From: Chitinophagaceae bacterium
GTDB taxonomy: Bacteria; Bacteroidota; Bacteroidia; Chitinophagales; Chitinophagaceae
Direction of reading: 5' to 3'
Assembly: GCA_028288595.1 (NCBI GenBank)
Contig: JAQBNK010000161.1
Location: 1 to 54,476 of the forward strand
Length of the DNA stretch: 54,476 nucleotides
Shown here: positions 25,071 through 33,758 of the stretch, piece by piece
How positions within the stretch are numbered: position 1 is the stretch's first letter
Layout: every line of letters begins with the position of its first letter
Translations under genes and position numbers: made by a program
The notes under the pieces: model-generated
What the model saw: only the letters and a program-made list of their open reading frames with translations
The model's database searches: none
What the model was told of the DNA's origin: nothing

Positions 25071-27344
25071 CTAATTACCATATTCACAGAGGAACTTGAT
25101 TCTCATTATTTTTAACTGTTCCCAGTTATAATCCCCATCAGCCAATTCTTCCTGTGCCACTTGCAGGGAAGAGGTTTCACAGCTTCTGAAATAATCAATG
25201 ATCTCGTCCTGTTCATCCTCATCCAGCATATCAGAAATAGCATAATCTAAATTAAGCTTGGTGCCACTGGCTACTATCGTTTCCATTTCTTCAAGGAGAT
25301 AGTCAAGCTTTAATTCCTTGTTCCTTGCGATAGTTTCGAGTGGAATTTTCTTATCTACGTTCTGTATAATATAGATCTTGTTACTACGCTTATCGGCCAC
25401 AGATTTCATCACAAAATCATCCGGTTTTTCAATACCGTTTTCTGTCACATACTTACTGATCAGGTCGATGAAGGGTTTCCCGTATCGAATGGATTTCCCT
25501 TTACTAACTCCCTGGCATTTTTCCAACTCTGCTAACGTGGTTGGATAAAGGGTAGCCATATCCTGTAAAGAGGTCTCTAAAAAAATCACAAATGGCGGCA
25601 GGTTTTTTTTCTTTGCCTCCTGCTGTCGAATTTCCTTTAGCATTGATAATAATTGCTCATCAGTTGAGGTTCCCGCGGAAGGGCCACCGTCATCTTCATC
25701 ATCAATATCTTCATCACTAAATTGAATGTTCAGGGCGATTTTAAAAGACTGTGGCTTTGAGATGAATTTATTTCCTTTGGCAGGAAGTTTCAATAAGCCA
25801 TATTCTTCAATGTCTTTTACCAGCAGATCTGCTAACAGCAATTGACGGATCAGGCTGTTCCAAAAATGTTCGTCGTGGTCCTTGCCAGAGCCGAATACAT
25901 CCAGGCTGTCATGCCGGTACATTGTTATTTGCGGGGTTTGTTTGCCTCTCAGTACATTAATCACATAATCTGTTACGAAACTTTCTCCAAGCGCTTTTAC
26001 AGCTTTGAGTGCCTTAACCGCTTCTCCTTTTACTTCTATCATTTCCTTTGGACGAAGACAATTATCGCAGCTTCCGCAATTTTCTTCCTGCCAGTCTTCG
26101 CCAAAATAATGAAGCAACATTTTTCTGCGGCAAATAGCACTTTCAGAATAGGCTACAATCTCCCGGATAAGCTGCGCCCCAACTTCCCGTTCACTTAAGG
26201 GCTTATCTCTCATCAGGTGATCCAGTTTGGAAACATCTTTATGAGAATAATACAAAAGACATTTTCCCTCCAGGCCGTCTCTTCCCGCCCTGCCGGTTTC
26301 CTGGTAATAATTTTCTATCGACTTTGGAATATTATAATGAATAACAAAACGAATATCCGGTTTGTCAATTCCCATCCCGAATGCGATGGTAGCAACAATC
26401 ACCTGCACGTCTTCATTTAAAAACTGATCCTGCCTGTCTGCACGTACTTTACTATCCAAACCAGCATGATACGCCACGGCCTTAATATTATTGGCCATTA
26501 AAACTTCTGCAAGCTCTTCGGTGGTTTTCCTGTTAAGCGTATAGATGATTCCGCTTTTGCCCTTGTTTTGTGAAATGAAACGAACAATGCTTTTTATTGT
26601 TTGTTCCTTTTTTTGTTTCGGAACAATTTCATAATAAAGATTGCTTCTATTAAAAGAAGACATAAGGATGTTGGCATTTTTCAATCCCAAATTCTTCACG
26701 ATATCGCTTTGAACCTTTGGGGTGGCGGTCGCGGTTAATGCTATTACAGGAATATTGGTATTGATATTATCTACCATTTCACGCAGCCTTCTGTATTCCG
26801 GCCTGAAATCGTGACCCCACTCAGAAATGCAATGCGCCTCATCTACTGCAAAAAAAGAAATAGGAAGATCTGTAAAGAACTCCAGGTTTTCTTGCTTGGT
26901 GAGCGTCTCCGGAGCTACATATAGTAGTTTGGTTTTCCCGGACGCCAGGTCACTTTTTACTTCCCGTTCCTGCGCCTTTGTTAACGAAGAATTTAGAAAG
27001 TGAGCAACGTCATCTTTTTCACTATATCCTCGTACCAGGTCAACCTGATTTTTCATAAGGGCAATCAACGGGCTTACAATAATTGCGCAGCCATCCATTA
27101 GCATGGCAGGAAGCTGGTAGCATAAACTTTTTCCTCCACCCGTTGGCATGATCACGAAAGTATCACGGCCCGAAAGGAGGCTGTTGATCGCCTCTTCCTG
27201 CCGGCCCTTAAATCCATCAAAACCAAAATATGTATTTAATCCAGCATGAATATCATAGGGGTGTGTGAAAGTATCCGTCTTATCTTTTTTCTTTGAAGCG
27301 GTTTTAATAACAGTACCGGTGGCCGTGGTCTTCTTTGTTGCCAT
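25071..27344 (-). CDS. recQ: ATP-dependent DNA helicase RecQ
   Basis: A 3'-5' DNA helicase acting in recombination and fork repair. The 757-residue protein has a helicase core with Walker A MPTGGGKSLCYQLP near 69, the DEAH box VDEAHC and the aromatic-loop stretch, followed by motif V-VI IAFGMGIDKPDIRFVIH and QETGRAGRDG. The zinc-binding cysteines of CRRKMLLHYF and NCGSCDNC are present, then winged helix, an HRDC domain near 585-660 and a C-terminal helix-turn-helix segment. The ATG at 27344 is preferred over a longer frame. It is longer than E. coli RecQ (about 610) because of its C-terminal extension. Confidence 0.95.
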   Translation of the reverse strand: MATKKTTATGTVIKTASKKKDKTDTFTHPYDIHAGLNTYFGFDGFKGRQEEAINSLLSGRDTFVIMPTGGGKSLCYQLPAMLMDGCAIIVSPLIALMKNQVDLVRGYSEKDDVAHFLNSSLTKAQEREVKSDLASGKTKLLYVAPETLTKQENLEFFTDLPISFFAVDEAHCISEWGHDFRPEYRRLREMVDNINTNIPVIALTATATPKVQSDIVKNLGLKNANILMSSFNRSNLYYEIVPKQKKEQTIKSIVRFISQNKGKSGIIYTLNRKTTEELAEVLMANNIKAVAYHAGLDSKVRADRQDQFLNEDVQVIVATIAFGMGIDKPDIRFVIHYNIPKSIENYYQETGRAGRDGLEGKCLLYYSHKDVSKLDHLMRDKPLSEREVGAQLIREIVAYSESAICRRKMLLHYFGEDWQEENCGSCDNCLRPKEMIEVKGEAVKALKAVKALGESFVTDYVINVLRGKQTPQITMYRHDSLDVFGSGKDHDEHFWNSLIRQLLLADLLVKDIEEYGLLKLPAKGNKFISKPQSFKIALNIQFSDEDIDDEDDGGPSAGTSTDEQLLSMLKEIRQQEAKKKNLPPFVIFLETSLQDMATLYPTTLAELEKCQGVSKGKSIRYGKPFIDLISKYVTENGIEKPDDFVMKSVADKRSNKIYIIQNVDKKIPLETIARNKELKLDYLLEEMETIVASGTKLNLDYAISDMLDEDEQDEIIDYFRSCETSSLQVAQEELADGDYNWEQLKIMRIKFLCEYGN

Positions 27345-27501
27345 AATAATTTGCCCGTTAAGGAATTGCACACTAAGGTGCGGTTGAATAAAATACTGCT
27401 TTTTAGCAGAGTTTCATAATATTTCGAAACAGCATAGAAGCAGTTAAACTGCACAGGGCAGGGTTAAAGGGTTGCGAAGTTAATGTACAACCGACCGATT
27501 G

Positions 27502-27531
27502 TAACAACTTGCATGTTAAAGTTTATTTTTG
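27502..27531 (+). promoter_or_regulatory. Promoter of kdsD
   Basis: A TTG just upstream (near 27499-27501), about 22 bases of spacer, then TATTTTTG (27524-27531), matching the -7 consensus TAnnTTTG. The kdsD ATG at 27537 begins only five bases after it, so the transcript would be leaderless or nearly so. The element lies downstream of an alternative longer start at 27483, which makes that start unlikely. Confidence 0.5.
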
Positions 27532-27536
27532 GCGTA

Positions 27537-28502
27537 ATGAAACATCCTGTTATAAAAGAAGCGCAAAAAACCATTGAAATAGAAGCGAAGGCGATCAGCA
27601 ACCTGCAAGCTTTTATTGATGAAACATTTGTGACCGTCATTGAATTAATTAATAAGTGTGCAGGCCGACTTGTAGTAAGTGGAATTGGCAAGAGTGCAAT
27701 CGTTGGACAAAAAATAGTAGCGACACTTAACTCAACCGGAACCCCTTCTTTATTCATGCATGCGGCTGATGCAATTCATGGGGATCTTGGGATGATACAG
27801 GAGGAAGACATTGTTCTTATCATCAGCAAAAGCGGCGAGAGCCCCGAAATAAAAGTGCTGGTTCCGCTGATTAAGAGCTTTAGTAATAAAGTGATTGGAA
27901 TGGTGGGGGATATGAATTCTTATTTAGCAAGAACTGCAGACTTTGTTATAAACACTACTGTTCAACAAGAGGCTTGTCCTAATAACCTGGCTCCAACCAG
28001 CAGCACTACGGCGCAAACGGTTATGGGTGATGTGCTGGCGGTTTGCCTTATGCAGCTAAATAATTTTACCGGCAGTGATTTCGCAAAAATTCACCCTGGC
28101 GGCAATCTTGGGAAACGTCTCTATCTTAAGGTTAATGACTTATTCCGTGATAACCCGGCTCCGGCGGTGAAACATTCGGCCACCCTGAAGGAAGCGATTA
28201 TTTCAATTTCCGGGGGGCGACTGGGCGCCACCGCAATTATAAATGAAGAGGCAGTGGTGTCGGGAATTATTACCGATGGGGACGTAAGGCGTTTGCTGGA
28301 GACGGTAGAGAATATCAATGGCATAGACGTCAGTTCGTTATACACATCGGCCCCTAAAACTATAACCGCCGAAACCCTGGCCGTGCAGGCATTAGAAAAA
28401 ATGAAGGAGCATGATATTAGTCAGCTGATTGTGACCGATAATTCAGGAAAATACCTGGGTATGATTCACCTGCATAATCTTATTAAGGAAGGCATTATTT
28501 AA
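27537..28502 (+). CDS. kdsD: Arabinose-5-phosphate isomerase (KdsD/KpsF type)
   Basis: Converts ribulose 5-phosphate to arabinose 5-phosphate, the first step to KDO. The 321-residue protein has an SIS sugar-isomerase domain (about 25-165): VVSGIGKSAIVGQKIVATLNSTGTPSLFMHAADAIHGDLGMI, ISKSGESPEIK and the NLAPTSSTTAQTVMGD and HPGGNLGKRLY segments, followed by two CBS repeats (about 195-320). The CBS repeats may sense nucleotides. It is followed closely by manC, and kdsB lies 21 kb downstream, so the KDO genes are dispersed. Confidence 0.93.
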   Translation: MKHPVIKEAQKTIEIEAKAISNLQAFIDETFVTVIELINKCAGRLVVSGIGKSAIVGQKIVATLNSTGTPSLFMHAADAIHGDLGMIQEEDIVLIISKSGESPEIKVLVPLIKSFSNKVIGMVGDMNSYLARTADFVINTTVQQEACPNNLAPTSSTTAQTVMGDVLAVCLMQLNNFTGSDFAKIHPGGNLGKRLYLKVNDLFRDNPAPAVKHSATLKEAIISISGGRLGATAIINEEAVVSGIITDGDVRRLLETVENINGIDVSSLYTSAPKTITAETLAVQALEKMKEHDISQLIVTDNSGKYLGMIHLHNLIKEGII

Positions 28503-28506
28503 TCAG

Positions 28507-28536
28507 TTGAAATTAGCGGCATTACCTGTAGCTTTG
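28507..28536 (+). promoter_or_regulatory. Promoter of manC
   Basis: TTG at 28507-28509, exactly 19 bases, then TAGCTTTG at 28529-28536: a full match to the Bacteroidota consensus TTG-N19-TAnnTTTG. The manC ATG lies 13 bases after the -7 element, implying a leader of only a few bases. It begins four bases after the kdsD stop, so manC has its own promoter. Confidence 0.82.
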
Positions 28537-28549
28537 CGCCCTCTTTGTT

Positions 28550-29632
28550 ATGAATGAAAATTATTATGTGGCCATAATGGCCGGTGGTATCGGCAGCCGC
28601 TTCTGGCCAAAAAGCAGGACCGCTTTCCCAAAGCAGTTCATCGACATTTTAAATACTGGTCAGACGCTTATACAAGCAACTTATGAAAGGTATACCCGTT
28701 TTATAAAGCCTGAAAACATTTTTGTTGTTACCTCCCAGGATTACACCGATATAGTAAAAGAACAGCTTCCTGCCCTGCCATGGGAAAACATTTTATCTGA
28801 ACCGAGCAGGAAAAACACGGCACCATGCATAGCTTATGTTTCTTTTAAACTTGCGCAGAAGAATCCTGAGGCTTCATTAATAGTTGCCCCAAGTGACCAC
28901 CTGATCCTGGATAATGAAGAATTTGAAAGAGTTGCCATGCGGGCTCTTGAATTTGCGAATCACCTGAAAGCTTTTGTTACGCTGGGAATACGACCCACTT
29001 ATCCGAATACGGGCTATGGTTATATTCAACATGATTCACTCGCTGCTGCAGATGAAATTTATAAAGTAAAAACCTTTACTGAAAAACCGAACCTCGAGCT
29101 TGCACAAACATTTCTGGCAAGCGGTGATTTTTTGTGGAACGCCGGAATTTTTACCTGGAAAGTATCTGCGATTTTAGATGCGTTCGAAAAGTTGCAGCCG
29201 GAAATGTTTGAATTATTCGCTGCGGAAAAACAACATTTTGGTACCTCCGAGGAAAAGACGGCTATTGAAAGGGTTTACCCTCTTTGTACAAATATTTCCA
29301 TTGATTATGCCATAATGGAAAAAGCAAATAATGTTTATGTAATCCCGGCTTCTTTTGGATGGAGCGACCTGGGGACGTGGAACAGCGCATATGATAACCT
29401 GGAGAAAGATTATCTCGGAAATGCAGTTGCAGGAAACCAGGTGATGATAATAGATGCGACTAAGTGTATAGTCTCTGCGCCAGAGGACAAGCTGGTGGTT
29501 TTACAGGGTCTTGATGATTTTATTGTAGTTGATACAAAAGACGTTTTACTCATCTGTAAAAAAGATAAAGAGCAGGAGATCAAAGAATATGTTTCGGAAG
29601 TAAAAAGAAATATTGGTGATCACGTTCTTTGA
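28550..29632 (+). CDS. manC: Mannose-1-phosphate guanylyltransferase
   Basis: Makes GDP-mannose from mannose 1-phosphate and GTP. The 360-residue protein begins YYVAIMAGGIGSRFWPKSRTAFPKQF, the nucleotidyltransferase signature, and has APSDHLILD near 112, FTEKPNLELAQTF near 171, the GDFLWNAGIFTW segment and SFGWSDLGTWNS near 267. It lacks the C-terminal phosphomannose isomerase domain of the bifunctional type. It follows kdsD and has its own promoter; a terminator follows. Confidence 0.92.
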   Translation: MNENYYVAIMAGGIGSRFWPKSRTAFPKQFIDILNTGQTLIQATYERYTRFIKPENIFVVTSQDYTDIVKEQLPALPWENILSEPSRKNTAPCIAYVSFKLAQKNPEASLIVAPSDHLILDNEEFERVAMRALEFANHLKAFVTLGIRPTYPNTGYGYIQHDSLAAADEIYKVKTFTEKPNLELAQTFLASGDFLWNAGIFTWKVSAILDAFEKLQPEMFELFAAEKQHFGTSEEKTAIERVYPLCTNISIDYAIMEKANNVYVIPASFGWSDLGTWNSAYDNLEKDYLGNAVAGNQVMIIDATKCIVSAPEDKLVVLQGLDDFIVVDTKDVLLICKKDKEQEIKEYVSEVKRNIGDHVL

Positions 29633-29677
29633 GAAGAGCAGGCCTGGTTTTTGTTTAAACTTTTAAGAAGGCGTTGT

Positions 29678-30084
29678 TTATGCGCCGTTGCTAACTTCAG
29701 GGAAGCCGCCATTTTTGAGCGGCTTCATTTTTTTTATGCGGTATAGCAGTTGAAAAAGCTTCACAGAATTTATTGGTTTTTCGCAACATAAATTTACTCC
29801 TGCTGCGGATAGTTTTTCTTTATCTACTGATTCGGTACCCGCGAGCAGCACGATAAAAGCGAAGGTAGAATTGTTTTAATAATAGCAGCCGAAGTATAGC
29901 CATCTATTCCCGTTAGCCTGTAATCTATAAAAGCCGCATTATAATAGTTTTACCCGCTAGGCTGGCGGCATCGCTTCCGTTAGTTGCAACATCGTATTGG
30001 ACATTACCTTTTTCCAGAAAATGCATAATGAAATTCAGGTGCATGGGAATCTTCTTCTGCCAGGAGAACCTTGAGATCGTTCAT
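29678..30084 (-). pseudogene. Decayed response-regulator receiver gene
   Basis: The 29633-30224 gap has no open gene, but the minus strand, read across several frameshifts, gives a receiver-domain protein. It starts MNDLKVLLAEEDSHAPEFHY at the ATG near 30084, continues with YDVATNGSDAASLAG, then FIDYRLTGIDGYTSAAIIKT (the phospho-accepting Asp and its usual G-D-G context), and near the end CCEKPINSVKLFQLLYRIKKM with the conserved K-P. At least two frameshifts separate these pieces. No output domain is seen. The 3' tail overlaps the manC terminator. It may once have worked with a histidine kinase. Confidence 0.6.
29702..29735 (+). terminator. Terminator of manC
   Basis: GAAGCCGC and GCGGCTTC form a perfect eight-base stem around a nine-base loop, followed on the plus strand by A and then nine T residues. 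It lies about 70 bases after the manC stop. Confidence 0.85.
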
Positions 30085-30185
30085 GCGAAAATTAGCATTG
30101 TCAGGGTTAAGTGGTAAGTTTTTTACCGGAAAACCATAGAATCAAAAAAAGCAGGATGGTTAATTATTTTCAGCGCTATCCGGCG

Positions 30186-30193
30186 TATTTTTG
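30186..30193 (+). promoter_or_regulatory. -7 element of the FabH-like gene
   Basis: TATTTTTG matches TAnnTTTG and ends 31 bases before the ATG at 30225. No clear TTG at the -33 distance was seen. Confidence 0.4.
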
Positions 30194-30224
30194 ATCCTTA
30201 CCCAGTCGGTCAAAAATTTAAAAA

Positions 30225-31298
30225 ATGGCGATCAGATCAGTAATTACAGGGACGGGGAGCTATATACCACCCAATAGTATTGCGAACCAGGATTTTTCGG
30301 GACAGCATTTTTATGATGAACAATCACAAAAAGTAAATCTGCCCGGAATAGAAGTGGCCGAGAAACTTCGTGTTATTACAGGGATCAGGGAAAGGAGATA
30401 TGCTTTTGATGAGCATACTACTTCTGAGCTGGGCCTTGCCGCCGCACTAAAAGCAATTGACGATGCAGGAATTGATAAAGAGACCATTGACCAGATAATA
30501 GTAGCACAAAACTTCGGGGATGTTTTAAAAGATACCATACAGTCAGACAGCGTCCCGTCAATCGCATCACGAATAAAACATGGGTTACAAATTTTCAATC
30601 CGTCTTGTATAGGTTACGATATTCTATTCGGTTGCCCCGGATGGTTACAGGGTGTTATAACAGCAGACGCATTCATTAAAGCAGGGTTAATAAAAAGAGC
30701 ATTAGTGATAGGCGCTGAAACACTCTCTCGTGTGATAGATATTTATGACCGCGACAGCATGATCTTTTCTGACGGCGCTGGCGCCATAATTCTGGAAGCA
30801 AAGGAGATGGAAAATGGAGGACCGGGCATTATCGGGGCGAGTGCTCAATCACATTGCACCGATGAGGCTTTTTATATTTATATGGGAAAATCCTACCATC
30901 CTGATGCAGATGCTGGTATTCGCTATATTAAAATGAAGGGCCGCAAAGTATATGAGTATGCCGTTAAACAGGTGCCACTTGCTATGAAAGATTGTATTGA
31001 TAAAAGCGGGATCAGCATTGCTGATGTGAAAAAGATTTTCATTCACCAGGCCAATGAAAAAATGGATGAGGCTATTATAAAAAATCTCTACAAGTTGTAT
31101 GACATGCGAATGCCACCGAATATAATGCCCATGAACATCCAGGAATTGGGAAATAGTTCGGTTGCAACAATTCCGACTTTATATGATATGGTACTGAAGA
31201 ACCACTATCCCGATCATAATATTCAGCCGGGAGATATTGTTGTGTTTGCTTCTGTTGGCGCCGGCATGAATATTAATGCCGTTTGCTACAGGGTTTGA
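30225..31298 (+). CDS. 3-oxoacyl-ACP synthase III family protein (FabH-like)
   Basis: A 357-residue thiolase-fold enzyme of the KAS III family. The active-site cysteine is Cys137 in GCPGWLQGV, the histidine His274 in FIHQANEKM and the asparagine Asn310 in ELGNSSVA, giving the complete Cys-His-Asn triad. The DGAGAIIL stretch near 183 is typical. FabH starts fatty-acid synthesis with acetyl-CoA and malonyl-ACP; relatives make other condensations, and the GCPGW motif instead of the usual ACAGF-type motif hints at a divergent substrate. It is not linked to other fatty-acid genes here. The exact substrate is open. Confidence 0.82.
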   Translation: MAIRSVITGTGSYIPPNSIANQDFSGQHFYDEQSQKVNLPGIEVAEKLRVITGIRERRYAFDEHTTSELGLAAALKAIDDAGIDKETIDQIIVAQNFGDVLKDTIQSDSVPSIASRIKHGLQIFNPSCIGYDILFGCPGWLQGVITADAFIKAGLIKRALVIGAETLSRVIDIYDRDSMIFSDGAGAIILEAKEMENGGPGIIGASAQSHCTDEAFYIYMGKSYHPDADAGIRYIKMKGRKVYEYAVKQVPLAMKDCIDKSGISIADVKKIFIHQANEKMDEAIIKNLYKLYDMRMPPNIMPMNIQELGNSSVATIPTLYDMVLKNHYPDHNIQPGDIVVFASVGAGMNINAVCYRV

Positions 31299-31346
31299 GG
31301 CCCGATTGTGGTATCGAATTAGACCGGTTAGGCTAAGTAATAATGT

Positions 31347-32093
31347 ATGAAAGGAAATGTTCGCAAAACCGGTAAAACATTATGGGCCCGCCTGGGGCTC
31401 TTATCTGTAGAAGCGCTCCTGGTAGGAGCCATATTCTTTACTGCTGTTTTTATTTTCTGGAAGATTGCCGATAATATTTTTATTGATAAGAAAAAAGGGT
31501 TTGATGAAAAAGTCTTTTCTTTTCTTCACCAGCACGTAGATCCATTTAACACCTGGTGGATGCAATTCTTTACTTTCTTCGGGAAACACGTGTTTCTCAT
31601 TCCGGCTAATCTTGCGCTGATCACTTTTTATCTGCTTAAAAAAGACAAATGGTATTCGATCAAAATTCCTTCAGTGGCAATTGGGAGTACCGCCCTGTTA
31701 TTTTTACTTAAAGATTTTTTTGACAGGCCGCGGCCATTAATGCCATTAATTTCTCCAGCAAGAGGATTAAGTTTTCCGAGTGGACATGCCATGAGCAGTG
31801 TTGCATTTTTTGGTTTGCTGATTTACATCATCCATAAAAATGTAAAAAACCGGTACTGGAGAGTGGCACTAATATCATTCCTTGTTTTTTTCATACTTAA
31901 TATTGGATTCAGTCGCATCTACCTGCGGGTGCACTATGCAAGTGATGTAATTGGCGGTTTCTGCCTCGGCTTTATCTGGCTGTATGTTTCACTAGCGCTT
32001 CTTAACAGGATCGAAAAATACAGTAATAAAAAATTAAGTCCTGAAGTTGAAGGCAGTCCTTCTTTTCCACTGCAAAGACAGGCGGGCCCATGA
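31347..32093 (+). CDS. PAP2-family membrane phosphatase
   Basis: A 248-residue polytopic phosphatase with about six helices. The three-part PAP2 signature is present: KDFFDRPRP near 125, PSGHAMSSVAFFG near 147, and SRIYLRVHYASDVIGG near 188, with active-site residues facing the periplasm. Substrates of the family include undecaprenyl pyrophosphate, phosphatidylglycerophosphate and lipid A phosphates; which applies here is not visible. It stands alone, convergent with ctlX, whose stop lies about ten bases away. Confidence 0.86.
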   Translation: MKGNVRKTGKTLWARLGLLSVEALLVGAIFFTAVFIFWKIADNIFIDKKKGFDEKVFSFLHQHVDPFNTWWMQFFTFFGKHVFLIPANLALITFYLLKKDKWYSIKIPSVAIGSTALLFLLKDFFDRPRPLMPLISPARGLSFPSGHAMSSVAFFGLLIYIIHKNVKNRYWRVALISFLVFFILNIGFSRIYLRVHYASDVIGGFCLGFIWLYVSLALLNRIEKYSNKKLSPEVEGSPSFPLQRQAGP

Positions 32094-32102
32094 AATAAAT
32101 AA

Positions 32103-33023
32103 CTAAGGCTGTTTTTCTTTTAGATGAATATCGGCAAGCATGCATCGCAGGCTTCCTCCACCGGCCGATTCAATAGTTGGTATGGAAACAGCAACCAGTT
32201 CTCCATATTTTGATAGCGCGGTTTTTTGTTCTTCAGCCAGGCTATCTATAGCAGACTGACTCATTACAATGATTCTATTATCGGATGATGTTTGAAGCTG
32301 AATCTGGTTTCCCGCGAAAGCCAGCATTTGCTCGTTTGTAATATTGATTATCTCGTGGTTTGTCGATAAGAGCAATTGTTTTATAGCTATCAGCTCATCC
32401 TCATCCGTAAAACAATCAGAACATAAAACAGCGTAACCTTCACCGATGCTCATCAAAACATTCGTATGATAAACGGGCTGACCATTAAGCTGCGCACTAA
32501 ATACAATGGCTTTATATTGATGTGAAGCTGCAAACTTTTCTAACACTGCTTTATGTGTACGTGAAGAAAGGCAAGCGTAGATGAGTTTATTAGCAAAGTC
32601 AAAAACCATACTCCCTGTTCCTTCAAGAAAAAATCCTTCTGCTTCATATTCGCTCCAGTCTTCCACATCACCAACATCAAATTTTAGGGAAAGGTCTTCT
32701 GCAATATCATTTCTTTTTTCATCTATCCTGTTAGGCGTTGCTAAAGGAAATATAGCCACCGTTCCATCTGGCAATGTGCAGAACCAATTATTGGGAAATA
32801 TTGCATCTGGTTTATGCGGGAAAGGCAGGTCGTCGTACACGATCACGTTTACGCCTTTTTGTGTAAGCGTCGCAACAACGCAGTCAAATTCTGCGAGTGC
32901 TTTTTCCTGGGTTAAATCACCAGTTACCGGTTGTTGAAAAAAATTGCTTCCTGCCGTTTGTTCATTATACCCGAACGCTGCAGGCCTGATCATTACGACC
33001 ACCGATGCGCATTGAATGCTCAT
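32103..33023 (-). CDS. ctlX: Arginine-deiminase-like hydrolase of the CtlX family
   Basis: A 306-residue amidinotransferase-fold protein. The opening [23 protein letters not shown], the [22 protein letters not shown] stretch near 93-114, [10 protein letters not shown] near 159, THKAVLEKF and [15 protein letters not shown], and the [17 protein letters not shown] ending (Cys near 299) match the arginine-deiminase-related family known as CtlX (citrulline utilization hydrolase). The fold normally cleaves guanidino or ureido bonds with a Cys-His-Asp/Glu set. Its exact substrate is inferred from the family. It overlaps the upstream pterin dehydratase gene by four bases. Confidence 0.75.
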   Translation of the reverse strand: MSIQCASVVVMIRPAAFGYNEQTAGSNFFQQPVTGDLTQEKALAEFDCVVATLTQKGVNVIVYDDLPFPHKPDAIFPNNWFCTLPDGTVAIFPLATPNRIDEKRNDIAEDLSLKFDVGDVEDWSEYEAEGFFLEGTGSMVFDFANKLIYACLSSRTHKAVLEKFAASHQYKAIVFSAQLNGQPVYHTNVLMSIGEGYAVLCSDCFTDEDELIAIKQLLLSTNHEIINITNEQMLAFAGNQIQLQTSSDNRIIVMSQSAIDSLAEEQKTALSKYGELVAVSIPTIESAGGGSLRCMLADIHLKEKQP

Positions 33024-33253
33024 GAAACAAGTTTATCAATTTTAGCCGCGAGTTCACGATCTTTTTCTGTAACAGTATCACCGGCATCATGGGTGTTTAA
33101 CCAAACTTCTACTGAATTATATACATTGGTCCACCGGGGGTGATGATCCATTTTTTCCGCTTCAAGCGCAACACGGGTCATAAATGCGAAGGCCGCTGAA
33201 AAATCGGCGAACTGAAATTTCCGGTATAAGCTATGGTTAGATTCTGTCCACAT
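33020..33253 (-). CDS. 4a-hydroxytetrahydrobiopterin dehydratase (pterin carbinolamine dehydratase)
   Basis: A 77-residue cytoplasmic enzyme that regenerates the pterin cofactor of aromatic amino-acid hydroxylases. It has the family's short alpha/beta fold, with the active-site histidine segment [33 protein letters not shown]. The upstream region [18 protein letters not shown] is the typical first strand and helix. No aromatic hydroxylase is in the window; folE, for pterin synthesis, is 20 kb away. The stop overlaps the ctlX start by four bases (ATGA type), so the genes are translationally coupled. Confidence 0.9.
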   Translation of the reverse strand: MWTESNHSLYRKFQFADFSAAFAFMTRVALEAEKMDHHPRWTNVYNSVEVWLNTHDAGDTVTEKDRELAAKIDKLVS

Positions 33254-33283
33254 ATTAATAGATTTAAGAACAAACTTCGTTCC

Positions 33284-33718
33284 TTAAAAAACAAGATGGC
33301 TCTTATTTTTTATCATCTCATTTGTTAGCTCTGTTATCAGTTGCACCCCATTCATAGACTTGATGGTCCTGATTATCTGCGCACACTGATCGTCGTCTAC
33401 ATAATCACCTTTCATCAGCCATAAAAAATCCATGTGCCGAAACTCGGGTAATAAATATTCTCCGTCGAAATGATTGTGATATAAATAATGCGAAAGAAAG
33501 CTGTTCTTAACCTTATGCTCATAAACAGGAAAAAAATAACTGCGCTCCTTTTTCTTTAATTGAATCTCTATTTCGGGGTTAAGACGAAAGTTATAAGCAA
33601 GATGATTATTTACCTGCCAGCAAAACTGGTAATTCTTTACAGAAGCCGTAATTCCAAGCAGCCGGCTCTCTGAAAAGAAATCTTCCGTAACATCATCAAT
33701 ATTTAGTTTCAGTTTCAT
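33284..33718 (-). CDS. IPExxxVDY family protein
   Basis: A 144-residue cytoplasmic protein of a small Bacteroidota family. The diagnostic motif appears as LLPEFRHMDFLWLMKGD near 96-112, with the family's conserved helix at the C-terminus. It begins MKLKLNIDDVTEDFFSES. No function is known. It lies 30 bases before the pterin dehydratase gene and 40 bases after the M28 peptidase, suggesting one minus-strand transcript. Confidence 0.82.
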   Translation of the reverse strand: MKLKLNIDDVTEDFFSESRLLGITASVKNYQFCWQVNNHLAYNFRLNPEIEIQLKKKERSYFFPVYEHKVKNSFLSHYLYHNHFDGEYLLPEFRHMDFLWLMKGDYVDDDQCAQIIRTIKSMNGVQLITELTNEMIKNKSHLVF

Positions 33719-33758
33719 TAATAGGTTGATGCATCAACTGGCTTCGGGAATAATATAA

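Noticed and set aside
31583-31596. The palindrome GAAACACGTGTTTC in the PAP2 gene
   Set aside because: It has the CACGTG core but the arms are AAA/TTT in the opposite order to parS (GTTTCACGTGAAAC), and it lies far from the other sites; probably chance.
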